Made by a program: the position numbers and the translations under genes | Assembly: GCF_011299575.1 (NCBI RefSeq) | Contig: NZ_CP049863.1 | Span: 3,100,001-3,164,000 of the forward strand | Source of the DNA: Leucobacter viscericola | GTDB lineage: Bacteria > Actinomycetota > Actinomycetes > Actinomycetales > Microbacteriaceae | Direction: 5' to 3' | DNA: 64,000 nucleotides | Shown here: piece by piece, positions 24,567 to 32,474 of the stretch | How the letters are laid out: each line of letters starts with the position of its first letter | Numbering within the stretch: the first letter of the stretch is position 1 | The notes under the pieces: model-generated | The model's database searches: none | What the model saw: the letters and a program-made list of their open reading frames with translations, nothing else | Told to the model about the DNA's origin: nothing

Positions 24567-25583
24567 TCAGCCTGTCCAGCCTCGGCGGCGCAGGGCTTCT
24601 ATGATCTGAGCGCGCAGCTTCCACTGTTTGGTGTACAGCAGCTCGGACGTGACTCTGATCGCTTCCCAGCCCGCTTGGGTGTAGTCCCGATACTTTTCGA
24701 TGTCGCGGTTCCACTGTGCCGTCTTTGTGCGGTGGTCAATTCCCTCGTATTCGAGGGCGAGTTTGTATTTGGGAAACGCAAACTCGCTGCACCCGAGCAG
24801 GCGACCGCTTCCGTCATACACGTCGTAATCAAGCTCTACCTTGGGTAGGCCCCACGGTTCTAGTTCCAGACGCAGATGGCTCTCGGGTACGGAGGCACTC
24901 TTCGTCGAGAGTAGTGGTAACGCCTGACGCAAACGGTCAATTCCGTGGCGGCGCCCCACGGCCACCATTTTCTCCAGGTCCGCCAGGTCTGCAAGTGGTG
25001 GGCGCTCGAGGCGGGTGGTTCCTGGAATCCGGCGGTGACGGATGACGGCATCGCCGAGCGCGACCAGATCACCCAGCGGAAGAACGTCGGCGTGCATGGC
25101 CCAGGTTGAAGTGGGATCCGTGACGAGGATCCCGGACCTCGCTAGCTTCACAACTGTCGCCAGGCGCGGATCGATCCTTCTGGCATTGAAGCCCTGCCGC
25201 CGCAGGGGGCGGTTCGGGCTGAGGCATGCGATGTCGAGGTTTTCATTGAGGTCTTGAAAGGTAGGAAGCTTCCACAAGAGGGCGGCGGTACGAATACAGA
25301 AGAAGTGTTTCGGAGGCATGTGGCGACTCACCGCTGATGCTAACTCAAGCTGATTCTCTTGCCACTCCGACTTTCTCTTGAGGAAGTTCGAGATTTCCAG
25401 CCCTGATTCAGGTTGCCCCTGATCGAGTGTTCTCTCTGGGTCGATGCGTCGATAGATACCGCGGGTGATGCGTACAATATCCGGGTGTTTGAGGCGTCGC
25501 CCGGAAATGCCAGCTGATTCCGCTTCGGCGGCAGAGAGGACCTCATTCAGGCCCTTTGGCAGGGGTGCGACTGGACGGGACAT
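24567..25583 (-). CDS. AbiEi-type N-terminus plus DUF559/Vsr-fold nuclease-like protein
   Basis: 338 residues. The first 50 or so read like the winged-helix arm of AbiEi antitoxin-domain proteins (LSAAEAESAGISGRRLKHPD then VRITRGIYRR). The C-terminus has the DUF559/Vsr endonuclease pattern: GCSEFAFPKYKLALEYEG, a charged RDIEKYRDYTQAGWEAIRVT and a terminal helix. The first acidic site is Glu where most members have Asp (VDF), while EYEG keeps the second. Related genes are scattered singly in Microbacteriaceae; their function is unknown. No toxin partner gene lies beside it. It is bracketed by two related long palindromes, suggesting a small mobile or domesticated unit. Confidence 0.75.
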   Translation of the reverse strand: MSRPVAPLPKGLNEVLSAAEAESAGISGRRLKHPDIVRITRGIYRRIDPERTLDQGQPESGLEISNFLKRKSEWQENQLELASAVSRHMPPKHFFCIRTAALLWKLPTFQDLNENLDIACLSPNRPLRRQGFNARRIDPRLATVVKLARSGILVTDPTSTWAMHADVLPLGDLVALGDAVIRHRRIPGTTRLERPPLADLADLEKMVAVGRRHGIDRLRQALPLLSTKSASVPESHLRLELEPWGLPKVELDYDVYDGSGRLLGCSEFAFPKYKLALEYEGIDHRTKTAQWNRDIEKYRDYTQAGWEAIRVTSELLYTKQWKLRAQIIEALRRRGWTG

Positions 25584-25687
25584 AACGCCCAGATTGTCAG
25601 CTCTGCGCCTCGATTATGAGTTATCCCCAACTTTGGCTGGTGACCGACGGTTCTCGCCACCTGTGGAGGAAACACACTCAGCTACGT

Positions 25688-25772
25688 CCCCGGGATTTTC
25701 TATCAAACCTCGGGTCAGTTTCTGGCACTAAATAGCGTTTTGGTACCAGAAACTGACCCCAAAATCCTGGGG
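25688..25772 (+). repeat. Long palindrome, right copy, flanking the DUF559-like gene
   Basis: Core arms GGGTCAGTTTCTGG (25712-25725) and the exact complement (25746-25759). An outer pair CCCCGGGATTTT (25688-25699) and AAAATCCTGGGG (25761-25772) has one wobble. Read on the reverse strand, the core and loop match the left copy at 24477-24534 at nearly every base, so the two copies are in inverted orientation around the gene. It lies about 105 nt upstream of the nuclease-like start codon. Confidence 0.8.
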
Positions 25773-25836
25773 ACGGAGGGGGGCGGAGGGGGCGGGGTAG
25801 GAAGGGGGATGGGCAGAAAGGGCAGAGGGGGCGAGA
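25769..25836 (+). other. G-rich polypurine tract with G-quadruplex potential
   Basis: About 68 nt almost free of pyrimidines on the plus strand, with at least eight runs of three to six G separated by 1-7 nt. This satisfies the G3+N1-7 quadruplex pattern. It lies just past the stop of the 57-residue leftward gene, which would transcribe a C-rich strand, and it abuts the right palindrome. Confidence 0.6.
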
Positions 25837-25840
25837 CGGC

Positions 25841-26014
25841 CTAGACGGGTCCGAGCTGTTCCGTGGTCACGTTTCCAGGGGTCGAGGCCGATACCTGGGC
25901 AAGGTTGTCGACGTGGGGATCCTGCGGCTGAAGCGTACCGCCCGCGACGAGTAACAGGGCGGTAGCGGCCGCGGTTCCCCCGAGCAGCGCGAGCCGCAAC
26001 ATTGATACCTGCAT
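25841..26014 (-). CDS. Small exported or membrane peptide, 57 residues
   Basis: ATG at 26014 (minus strand) is preceded by a strong GAGAGGAAGAACTG ribosome site. The product starts MQVSMLRLALLGGTAAATAL, a hydrophobic signal or anchor helix. It ends in about 30 polar residues including VDNLAQVSASTPGNVTTEQ. It follows the DUF4190-like gene by 44 nt on the same strand, so they probably form an operon. No family recognised; the strong ribosome site and clean reading frame support a real gene. Confidence 0.6.
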   Translation of the reverse strand: MQVSMLRLALLGGTAAATALLLVAGGTLQPQDPHVDNLAQVSASTPGNVTTEQLGPV

Positions 26015-26058
26015 CAGTTCTTCCTCTCGTAAAGTGTCTGCGGGGTTGCCTTCCCCGC

Positions 26059-26469
26059 TTACGCGAAGAAGATCGGCAACGTGAGGAGTCCGGCGCCAAT
26101 CAGAGTCGTGGCGAACAGGATGCCGATCGCTGCCAGCCCAAGGATCACGCCGTTGATCCAGACGCCCCAGAGTGCGAGCGTGCGCTCAGACGTGCCTCGC
26201 CGCAGCGCAAGCATGCCGAGAACGAAGCCGATAATCGGTGCCACGAAGGTCCAGCCGGCGACCACTGAGGCGATCCCGAGCACGAAGCTCGTGATGGCGA
26301 AGCCGCGGTTTGAGGCGGCGGTTGGCGCGGGTGCGGGGGTGGGCTCCGTTGCCTGCGTAGCAGCGAAGTCAGCACCGGGAGCAGAAGGCGCGGTTGGCTC
26401 TGCGGCCGGTGTAGACATGGTGCTGGTGTCAGCGGTGGCCTCGATTGCTGCGAACGTCGTGGTAGTCAT
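26059..26469 (-). CDS. DUF4190-like two-helix membrane protein
   Basis: 136 residues. A Pro/Ala/Thr-rich cytosolic or linker N-terminus of about 65 residues precedes two hydrophobic helices with the typical GFAITSFVLGIASVVAG and APIIGFVLGMLALRRG, then a last hydrophobic segment. ATG follows AGAGAGGAACATC. This pattern matches DUF4190-domain proteins, of unknown function. Probably co-transcribed with the 57-residue peptide downstream. Confidence 0.75.
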   Translation of the reverse strand: MTTTTFAAIEATADTSTMSTPAAEPTAPSAPGADFAATQATEPTPAPAPTAASNRGFAITSFVLGIASVVAGWTFVAPIIGFVLGMLALRRGTSERTLALWGVWINGVILGLAAIGILFATTLIGAGLLTLPIFFA

Positions 26470-26593
26470 GATGTTCCTCTCTGTTGGTAGTTCTGGATCT
26501 GTTCGATCCTCATACCAACAAAACTACGTGCGACCGGGGGTGCCACGCGTCCTGCCGGAGTACCGGCCAGGTCGTACCCCGGTACCGGGTTCG

Positions 26594-28153
26594 CTAGTGC
26601 GAACCCGTAAGGGTCGTGCCCTTCGGGGCCGTCAAGAACACGACAACCGCAACCGCCAGCATCAGTGCGCCGCCCACAAGGCCAGTGGTCTGCAGCGCGT
26701 GGGTAAACGCGACTCCTGCGCCCTGAGCCAGGTCGGGGAGCCCGAGGTTGTCGGATATCGCCACGGCGGCCCCCAGCGATTCCCGCGACTGAGTTGCGAG
26801 CTCGGGCTTGAGGCCATCGAGCAAACCAGAGGCGGTAAATTCAGAGCGGTACAAGAGCGCCGCGATACTGCCGAGGATCGCGACACCGAGCACAGCCCCC
26901 AGCTCGTAAGAAGTCTCCTCGAGCGCACCAGCATTGCCAGCCTTCTCTTCGGGGGAGCCCTGCATAATCATGGCGGATCCGATCGCGAGGGATCCTGTGC
27001 CCGCTCCCACGAGGGTCAGCGCGATGAGCACGGTGACGTTGGTGAGCTCACCCGGTTGCGCACCAACGAGCAGCATGCCGATGCCCGCGAGGCCAACGCC
27101 ACCCGCGAGCACGGCGCGTGCGCCAATGACGCGGGCGAGCGGAGGTGCTGTGAGCGAGGCGATGGCGCCCGCGATAGCCACCGGGAAGAGCCTGACGCCC
27201 GCCTCTACTGGAGAGGCGCCGTCGACAAGCTGCATCCACTGCGCAATGAGCAGCAACGCGGCGACCATGGCGAAAGTCGAGCCGAGGGCCGCGATGATTC
27301 CAGCGGAGAACTCGCGATTGCGGAAGAGTCGCAGATCTAGCAGGGGCTCAGGGCTGCGCAGGCAGCGCACAATGAACCAGGCGAGGAGGGCGGCGCCGAT
27401 CCCGAACCCGATGAGCGCGGGCGAGGCGAAGGTTGCCTCCTTGCCGAACGTCTTGATTGCCCAGACCAGCAGTGTCATGCCCGCGAGAGAAAGAATGACG
27501 GCGAGTGGGTCCAGCTTTCCCGGTTTCGCGACCCTTGATTCGGGCAGGATCCAGATTCCGGCAATGACACCCGCGAGCATGAGCGGCACGTTGATGAGGA
27601 AGGCCGCGTGCCACGAGAAGTGTTCGAGCAGTAATCCTCCGACGAGCGGGCCAACGGCCGCACCGAGGCCCGATACCGCCGCCCAAATGCTGAGTGCGGT
27701 GGCGCGCTCCTTGGCGTCGGTGAAAATGATGCGGATCAACGAGAGGGTCACCGGCATGATCATCGCGCCGCCAACTCCGAGGATCGCGCGAATCGCGATG
27801 ACACCCTCGGCGCTGGTCGCTAACAGCACGAGGAGTGAGGCCGCCGCAAAAATCGAGTAGCCGACCATGAGCATGCGCTTGCGGCCCCAGCGGTCGGCGA
27901 TGGCCGCGAAGGAGACGAGCAGGCCGGCGAGCACGAGTGAGTAGATGTCGACGATCCACAGCTGCTGGTCCGAGGTCGGGTGAAGCTCTGCCGCCATCTC
28001 GGGGAGTGCGATGTTCAGGATCGTCATGTCCATGGTGATGACGAGCAGGCTCGCGGTGAGCACCGCGAGTGCGGCCCATCTTCTCGCGCGGCTCAGTGGA
28101 GCAGGAGGAGCGCTGAGCGTGTTCGCTGACGGGTTGTCGGAGCGGGCGGACAT
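26594..28153 (-). CDS. MFS drug efflux transporter, 14-helix DHA2 family
   Basis: 519 residues with about 14 hydrophobic helices. MFS motif A-like sequence AAIADRWGRKRMLMVGYS lies between TM2 and TM3, motif D/5 region LDMT-like VITMDMTILNIALPEMA is in TM1, and motif C-like GLGAAVGPLVGG is in TM5. These point to SmvA/QacA-type proton-coupled multidrug exporters. It lies 63 nt downstream of the TetR gene on the same strand, and both should be controlled from the 28-bp operator at 28836. Substrate not predictable. Confidence 0.9.
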   Translation of the reverse strand: MSARSDNPSANTLSAPPAPLSRARRWAALAVLTASLLVITMDMTILNIALPEMAAELHPTSDQQLWIVDIYSLVLAGLLVSFAAIADRWGRKRMLMVGYSIFAAASLLVLLATSAEGVIAIRAILGVGGAMIMPVTLSLIRIIFTDAKERATALSIWAAVSGLGAAVGPLVGGLLLEHFSWHAAFLINVPLMLAGVIAGIWILPESRVAKPGKLDPLAVILSLAGMTLLVWAIKTFGKEATFASPALIGFGIGAALLAWFIVRCLRSPEPLLDLRLFRNREFSAGIIAALGSTFAMVAALLLIAQWMQLVDGASPVEAGVRLFPVAIAGAIASLTAPPLARVIGARAVLAGGVGLAGIGMLLVGAQPGELTNVTVLIALTLVGAGTGSLAIGSAMIMQGSPEEKAGNAGALEETSYELGAVLGVAILGSIAALLYRSEFTASGLLDGLKPELATQSRESLGAAVAISDNLGLPDLAQGAGVAFTHALQTTGLVGGALMLAVAVVVFLTAPKGTTLTGSH

Positions 28154-28216
28154 CTGTGGGCCTTTCGGGCTATTCGATGGGTGTGGCGGGTGCGATCTGG
28201 GCTGTGGTGCGGGCGC

Positions 28217-28786
28217 CTAATCGGGGAGCGGCATCGTTGCGAGAGCGCTGATTGTGGCCGTGAGCTCGGCGGCACTCAGAGGAGTGTCGTGAAGACCCGC
28301 GTGGATTGTGGCGCCGTCGAGGTAAACGGAGATGGCGGTTGCGCGAGTTCGTCCGATTTGTTCGGCCAGCATGTCGGTGAGGCGATCTCCCCAGCGAAGG
28401 GCCAACTCGCGGAGTCGAGGATCGGTGGTGCCCGCTGTGGTGAGGGCTATTTCTGCCTGCACCGCCCGTGAATCACAAAGGAAATCGGAGAGTTCGGCCA
28501 CGATCCTTTCGGGGGCCGTTTCTATGTCGGCAACGTAGCTCTTTACTTTTTCGAGTTCGTTATCAATCTCGGTCGCGAGTTGCTGGAGCGCTGCCTCGCG
28601 GAGCTCGTCGATGGAGCTGAAATACTGCGTGGTGGAGCCCAGGGGAACCCCTGCTCGCGCTGCGATCGCGCGGTGGGTGACCGCCGCGGCACCGTTTTCG
28701 ATGATCAGCTCTGCTGCTGCGGTAAGAATTTCGCGGCGGCGTGCTTCGGGATCGCGCCGCCTACGAGCGGTCGGGGCTGTTGACAT
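28217..28786 (-). CDS. TetR-family transcriptional repressor of the MFS pump
   Basis: 189 residues from ATG 28786, with AAGGA upstream; a longer frame would run through the operator and is rejected. N-terminal HTH (REILTAAAELIIENGAAAVT then HRAIAARAGVPLGSTTQYFS) is classic TetR; the all-helical C-terminus is the ligand and dimerisation domain. Gene order repressor-then-pump on one strand, with a dyad just upstream, implies autoregulated efflux induced by a substrate. Confidence 0.92.
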   Translation of the reverse strand: MSTAPTARRRRDPEARRREILTAAAELIIENGAAAVTHRAIAARAGVPLGSTTQYFSSIDELREAALQQLATEIDNELEKVKSYVADIETAPERIVAELSDFLCDSRAVQAEIALTTAGTTDPRLRELALRWGDRLTDMLAEQIGRTRATAISVYLDGATIHAGLHDTPLSAAELTATISALATMPLPD

Positions 28787-28835
28787 GGCGATTCCTTCAG
28801 GACTGGGTGTGGCGGCGCGCGATAGGTCCGCAAGC

Positions 28836-28863
28836 TGTACATTCGTACATGTACTTTTGTACA
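28836..28863 (-). promoter_or_regulatory. TetR operator, 28-bp dyad
   Basis: Outer TGTACA half sites at 28836-28841 and 28858-28863 flank the perfect central palindrome GTACATGTAC (28845-28854). The 3-nt spacers TTC and TTT are the only asymmetry. It starts 49 nt upstream of the TetR ATG, a normal place to block the promoter. Probably bound by two TetR dimers or one spread dimer. Confidence 0.8.
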
Positions 28864-28981
28864 TTACGTTCGAATGTGACGCAAGTTTTCAGAGCGACCC
28901 TGCCGAATGTCGGTGGTAACAGGTAGCGTGGGTTCTGCCCCCGGAGCCAGTCGGCTGTGGGATCGGAAGGGAAGACCAGAC

Positions 28982-29452
28982 ATGGCCCAGATCAGCACCG
29001 CAGACCTCTATGACGAGCGCGGCGAAGAATTGGAATCGGTAGCGCTGCAGTTTCAGAATATTGGCGGCGTGACCGGGTTCAGCGGCACAGTGCGCACGGT
29101 AAAGTGCTTTCAAGACAACGCACTGCTCAAGAGCCTGCTGTCGACGCCGGGTGACGGTGCGGTGCTGGTGATCGATGGTGGCGGCTCACTGCAGACAGCG
29201 CTCGTCGGCGACATCATTGCGGCGCTCGCTGCCGACAACGACTGGGCTGGGCTCATTGTGAACGGCGCGATTCGTGACCGGGTGGCGATCGGAACGCTTC
29301 CGATCGGAGTGAAAGCCCTCGGGTCGAACCCCGCAAAGTCGACAAAGACCGGCGAGGGGGAGGTTGACGTGCCCGTCGAAATCGGCGGCGTAGAGTTTTT
29401 GCCCGGTGCTACTGTGTGGTGCGACGAAGACGGCATACTCGTCGGAATCTAG
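28982..29452 (+). CDS. rraA: RraA-family protein
   Basis: 156 residues from ATG 28982 after GGAAGGGAAGACC. Family motifs: ISTADLYDE (start), GGVTGFSGTVRTVKC, VLVIDGGGSLQTALVGD and LIVNGAIRDRVAI. RraA members are either inhibitors of RNase E or 4-hydroxy-4-methyl-2-oxoglutarate/oxaloacetate aldolases; GD..A and NGAIRD with a basic residue are compatible with the lyase fold. Which activity applies here cannot be told from the sequence. Confidence 0.92.
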   Translation: MAQISTADLYDERGEELESVALQFQNIGGVTGFSGTVRTVKCFQDNALLKSLLSTPGDGAVLVIDGGGSLQTALVGDIIAALAADNDWAGLIVNGAIRDRVAIGTLPIGVKALGSNPAKSTKTGEGEVDVPVEIGGVEFLPGATVWCDEDGILVGI

Positions 29453-29516
29453 CGGGGGAGAGTCGGCGCACGGGTTGTAACGTGGAGGAGTGAGTTCACC
29501 GCTGAACGGAGACGGA

Positions 29517-30248
29517 ATGATGCCTGGTTCGATACGGCCCTGGCTGGCATTTACGCCATACATTGTGGTGTCTGTTGTGCACGTCGTCGCCCGGTTTTTT
29601 GATCTGCCAGTAGATGCACCGACCAAGCTGATGCTGATGCCAGCGCTGGCGCTCGCCGCGGTTTGGGTCACGGCGAGTCTTCGCCCCTGGCCCCGTGGCG
29701 AGATGGTGTTGCTGCTCGCGGCGATCCTGTTCTCGTGGCTCGGCGACGGGGCTTCCGTCTTCTTTCCGATGTTCGAGGACCCTCTGCCGATGATGCTGCT
29801 CTGTTTCGGGCTGGCACACGTGGGGTACATGGTGCTGATGCTGCGCGGACGCGGGCTGCAAGTGCGCCGATTTCCGATGTGGGCGATTGTGTACGTACTC
29901 GCGTATGGGGTGCTCATGGCGCTGCTGCTGCCGCACACGGGTGCGCTCACTATTCCAGTCAGCGTTTACGGTCTGTTGCTTGTTGGCACGGCCGCGGTCG
30001 CTTCACGCTGCGGAACCGTTGTGGCGTGGGGAGGGGCCTGGTTTTTGGCATCGGACGCTATTCTCGCGTTCCGCATTTTTACACCCGAGATGATGCCCGA
30101 CTGGACGAGCGGTCTGGTGATGCTCACCTACACGCTTGGCCAGGGGCTGATCGTGTTTGGGGTTACGGCTGCGCTGCGGCGTCGGGCGCAGCAACTTGAT
30201 CCTCAGTTGCCCCGGCCACCTCGGGGAGCAACCGCAACAGCTTACTGA
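29517..30248 (+). CDS. YhhN/TMEM86-family membrane protein (lysoplasmalogenase-like)
   Basis: 243 residues from ATG 29517, chosen because GGAG precedes it; an in-frame GTG at 29490 would add nine residues but sits almost on its own GGAGG. About eight hydrophobic helices. The family core FSWLGDGASVF and FLASDAILAFRIF (S-D signature) is visible. Animal TMEM86B hydrolyses lysoplasmalogens; bacterial role is unproven. Its last 86 nt are antisense to the end of the Nudix-NYN gene. Confidence 0.82.
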   Translation: MMPGSIRPWLAFTPYIVVSVVHVVARFFDLPVDAPTKLMLMPALALAAVWVTASLRPWPRGEMVLLLAAILFSWLGDGASVFFPMFEDPLPMMLLCFGLAHVGYMVLMLRGRGLQVRRFPMWAIVYVLAYGVLMALLLPHTGALTIPVSVYGLLLVGTAAVASRCGTVVAWGGAWFLASDAILAFRIFTPEMMPDWTSGLVMLTYTLGQGLIVFGVTAALRRRAQQLDPQLPRPPRGATATAY

Positions 30249-31110
30249 CGCTGCGGGTTGTCGCTGCTCCCGCGGCAAGGCAACGCGTTTTGAGTTCGAC
30301 GTCGCTCGTGACGACTGTTGACACGGCACCGGCCGCCGTCAATTGCTCCACCTGTGCCACTATCTCGTCATCGCCCAGCTCCGGTGCCGAAACAACCCGT
30401 ACGCGTTCCCCGTCCGCGATACCCCGCGCGGCTCCCTCAACAACCATGACCCACTCTGGGTAGGTGAGATCGAGGCCGGGCACGACTGTTTCGGGGAGGT
30501 CTAGAAAGCCCGAGCGGATACCTCGCCCGCTTGATGCAAGGGCGTCGATGCGATTACGCAGACCTTCGGCAGCGGCGCGGCGATCCTTCCACCAGCCATT
30601 GGGCACACTGCCTATGACATTGGCGGCGTCGACGACCACGACCGGCGTGGTGCGAAGCAGGGGGCGCAGGATCGGCCAACTCGCGGCGAACGCCGGGTGC
30701 AGCGGGTGCTGCTCAACCTCGTCGAGCTGCACCCAGGCGAGGGCGTGACTCTCGGCATCGGTGATTTCTGGCTCGAACTCGGTCGCGACCTCCGCAACGA
30801 GGGTTGTGTAGCGCCACCCGCCTCGATCTAGCACGTGTGTGTAACGCGGGATCACCGCGTTATCGGGCACACCCGCTTCTTCTTGAGCCTCACGGATTGC
30901 CGCGTCGACCGCCGATTCGTGTTCGTGGAGGGCGCCGCCCGGGATGCCCCAGGTGTCGCCGTGATCGCTCCAGGTGACTCGGTGCTGCAGCAGGATCGCG
31001 TCACGGGAGCGGTCGTAAGCCAGGAGCCCGGCGGCGCCGAAACGCCCCCAGTATTGTGCGCCGTCGGCAGCGGTGACCCAAGCATCACCGGGGTTTCGAA
31101 GGTCGCTCAT
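30163..31110 (-). CDS. Fusion of a Nudix hydrolase and a NYN/PIN-like domain
   Basis: 315 residues. Nudix half: WGIPGGALHEHE then REAQEEAGV (residues about 54-80), a complete box. Second half from about residue 155: VVVVDAANVIGSVPNGWWKD, a YacP/NYN-like nuclease start, and a later GDDEIVAQVEQL and VVTSDVELKTR (acidic site residues). Nudix-NYN fusions of this kind recur in actinobacteria, with no proven role; clearance of damaged nucleotides or RNA is a guess. Converges on the YhhN gene with overlapping 3' ends. Confidence 0.85.
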   Translation of the reverse strand: MSDLRNPGDAWVTAADGAQYWGRFGAAGLLAYDRSRDAILLQHRVTWSDHGDTWGIPGGALHEHESAVDAAIREAQEEAGVPDNAVIPRYTHVLDRGGWRYTTLVAEVATEFEPEITDAESHALAWVQLDEVEQHPLHPAFAASWPILRPLLRTTPVVVVDAANVIGSVPNGWWKDRRAAAEGLRNRIDALASSGRGIRSGFLDLPETVVPGLDLTYPEWVMVVEGAARGIADGERVRVVSAPELGDDEIVAQVEQLTAAGAVSTVVTSDVELKTRCLAAGAATTRSVSKLLRLLPEVAGATEDQVAAPDAAAQP

Positions 31111-31150
31111 GGCTCTAGAGTAACTGCCGGTGCCGAAAAGCGAGAAGGAA

Positions 31151-31500
31151 TTACGCCTTCTTTACGACGCTGGACTTGAGCTGCATCGGGCCAAAGCCGT
31201 CGACCTTGCAGTCGATGTCGTGACCGTCGACCCCGTTGATGAGGCGGATGCTCTTGACCTTGGTGCCGGCCTTGAGCGTGCCGCCACCCTTGACCTTCAG
31301 ATCTTTGGCGATGGTGACCGCGTCACCGTCTTGCAAAACGTTGCCAACTGCATCCCGGATTGGCGCGTCAGTCTCTTCTGTTTCAGCCTCCGCCGACTCG
31401 GGTGCCCACTCGTGTGCGCACTCGGGCAGACGAGCAGCGCGCCCATCTCGTAACTGTAAACGCTGCCGCATTTGGGGCAAGGAGGGAGTTCTTCGCTCAT
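31151..31500 (-). pseudogene. Frameshifted yjdM/phnA-like zinc-ribbon protein
   Basis: Reading from ATG 31500, [20 protein letters not shown] is the YjdM N-terminal zinc ribbon up to LLVCP. The match then continues only in the next frame with ECAHEW, followed by the standard C-terminal domain ([18 protein letters not shown], ending KSSVVKKA). One base is missing in the C-run at about 31424-31426. Either a true inactivation or a sequencing error. YjdM was once linked to phosphonate use but is of unclear role. Divergent from the PPOX gene. Confidence 0.85.
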
Positions 31501-31562
31501 GCCCCAATCCTAGCTGTTGGAAAGTTCTTCCCAATCGGGGCGGATCGCGCCAGAATAAGAGC

Positions 31563-32000
31563 ATGAACCCCTCTTCTGGCCCCATCACTGTTCTTAGCGA
31601 CACAGAATGTTGGGAGCACCTGGCGACGCAGCGCGTCGGACGTCTCGTTACCAGTGTCGGTGACGTGGTCGATATTGTGCCCATCAATTTTGTGGTTGAT
31701 GGTGACACCGTTGTGTTTCGCACTGCCCCCGGCAGCAAACTCAGTGAGCTGACGGTGAACAGCTCCGTGGTGTTTGAGGTGGACTCGTTTGGCGAAACCT
31801 CCGGGTGGAGTGTTGTGCTGCGCGGTCGGGCTCGCGCCCTTGAAACTGAAGCTGAGATCGCAGCGGCGGAACTGCTGCCGCTCAAGCCTTTTGTGCCGAC
31901 GGTGAAGCGTGTGTTTGTTCGAATTGAGGCGACGGCAGTGACCGGGCGGAGTTTTGTCTTTGGCTCGGAGCCGGATCACGATGCGGTGCACAACGAGTAG
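31563..32000 (+). CDS. Pyridoxamine 5'-phosphate oxidase-family (split-barrel flavin) protein
   Basis: 145 residues from ATG 31563. Split-barrel core [20 protein letters not shown], then [19 protein letters not shown] and [20 protein letters not shown], typical of small PPOX-like proteins (nitroreductase or F420/FMN-binding type). Upstream spacing to the divergent yjdM remnant is 62 nt. Substrate unknown. Confidence 0.85.
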   Translation: MNPSSGPITVLSDTECWEHLATQRVGRLVTSVGDVVDIVPINFVVDGDTVVFRTAPGSKLSELTVNSSVVFEVDSFGETSGWSVVLRGRARALETEAEIAAAELLPLKPFVPTVKRVFVRIEATAVTGRSFVFGSEPDHDAVHNE

Positions 32001-32294
32001 CTGACTCTGGCGAGGATCGCCGCTACGTCGCACCGGCGCAGCGGGCCTCGAGGCGTGTTTTTTTTGTTCGTGAGCGGGCTACGTGTCTGGAGGGGCACAC
32101 AGTCTTGCAGAGGGTGTTGATGGAGCGCGGTGCTGCCCGTCGCGACCTCGGGAGGAGGGGGGGCGTTAGCGCAACTTTCAGGTCGCAACCCACTCGTTTG
32201 CGCCGGTGGTCAAATGAGGTCTCAGGATGTGGGTAAGATAGAGGGGTTGCTTCGGCCAGGAACGCACTCCGGTGAGTTTCTGAGCGAATAACAA
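32001..32294 (+). other. Gene-free spacer before tRNA-Pro
   Basis: 294 nt with no convincing reading frame. It holds a run of eight T (about 32058-32065) just after a short GCCTCGAGGC palindrome, which may end the PPOX transcript. The presumed tRNA promoter region follows (GTGGTCAAATGAGG to GGTAAGATAGAGG). Confidence 0.5.
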
Positions 32295-32370
<76 letters not shown>

Positions 32371-32374
32371 AAAT

Positions 32375-32414
32375 GCCCCGGAACATCGTTGAAATATCAA
32401 CGGAGTTCTGGGGC
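32375..32414 (+). terminator. Terminator after tRNA-Pro
   Basis: GCCCCGGAAC (32375-32384) pairs with GTTCTGGGGC (32405-32414) with one wobble, with an inner TTGA/TCAA stem, then TTTGCTGTTT. It separates the tRNA from the convergent integrase. Confidence 0.75.
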
Positions 32415-32474
32415 TTTGCTGTTTCTGCAAGACGTTCAAACCGGGTTTGGTTGTCATTTGGTTAACATGGGAAA

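Noticed and set aside
22816..24714. 632-codon minus-strand ORF across der
   Set aside because: Antisense shadow of the Der GTPase; no recognisable domain and no ribosome site.
24567..25583. AbiE-type toxin-antitoxin pair
   Set aside because: Only an AbiEi-like N-terminal arm is present; no AbiEii-like nucleotidyltransferase gene lies beside it.
26081..27860. Plus-strand ORFs across the DUF4190-like and MFS genes
   Set aside because: Antisense shadows of hydrophobic genes; Ala/Arg/Pro rich, no ribosome site.
32040..32070. Rho-independent terminator at the T8 run
   Set aside because: The preceding palindrome GCCTCGAGGC has too short a stem and loop to be convincing; noted only within the spacer entry.
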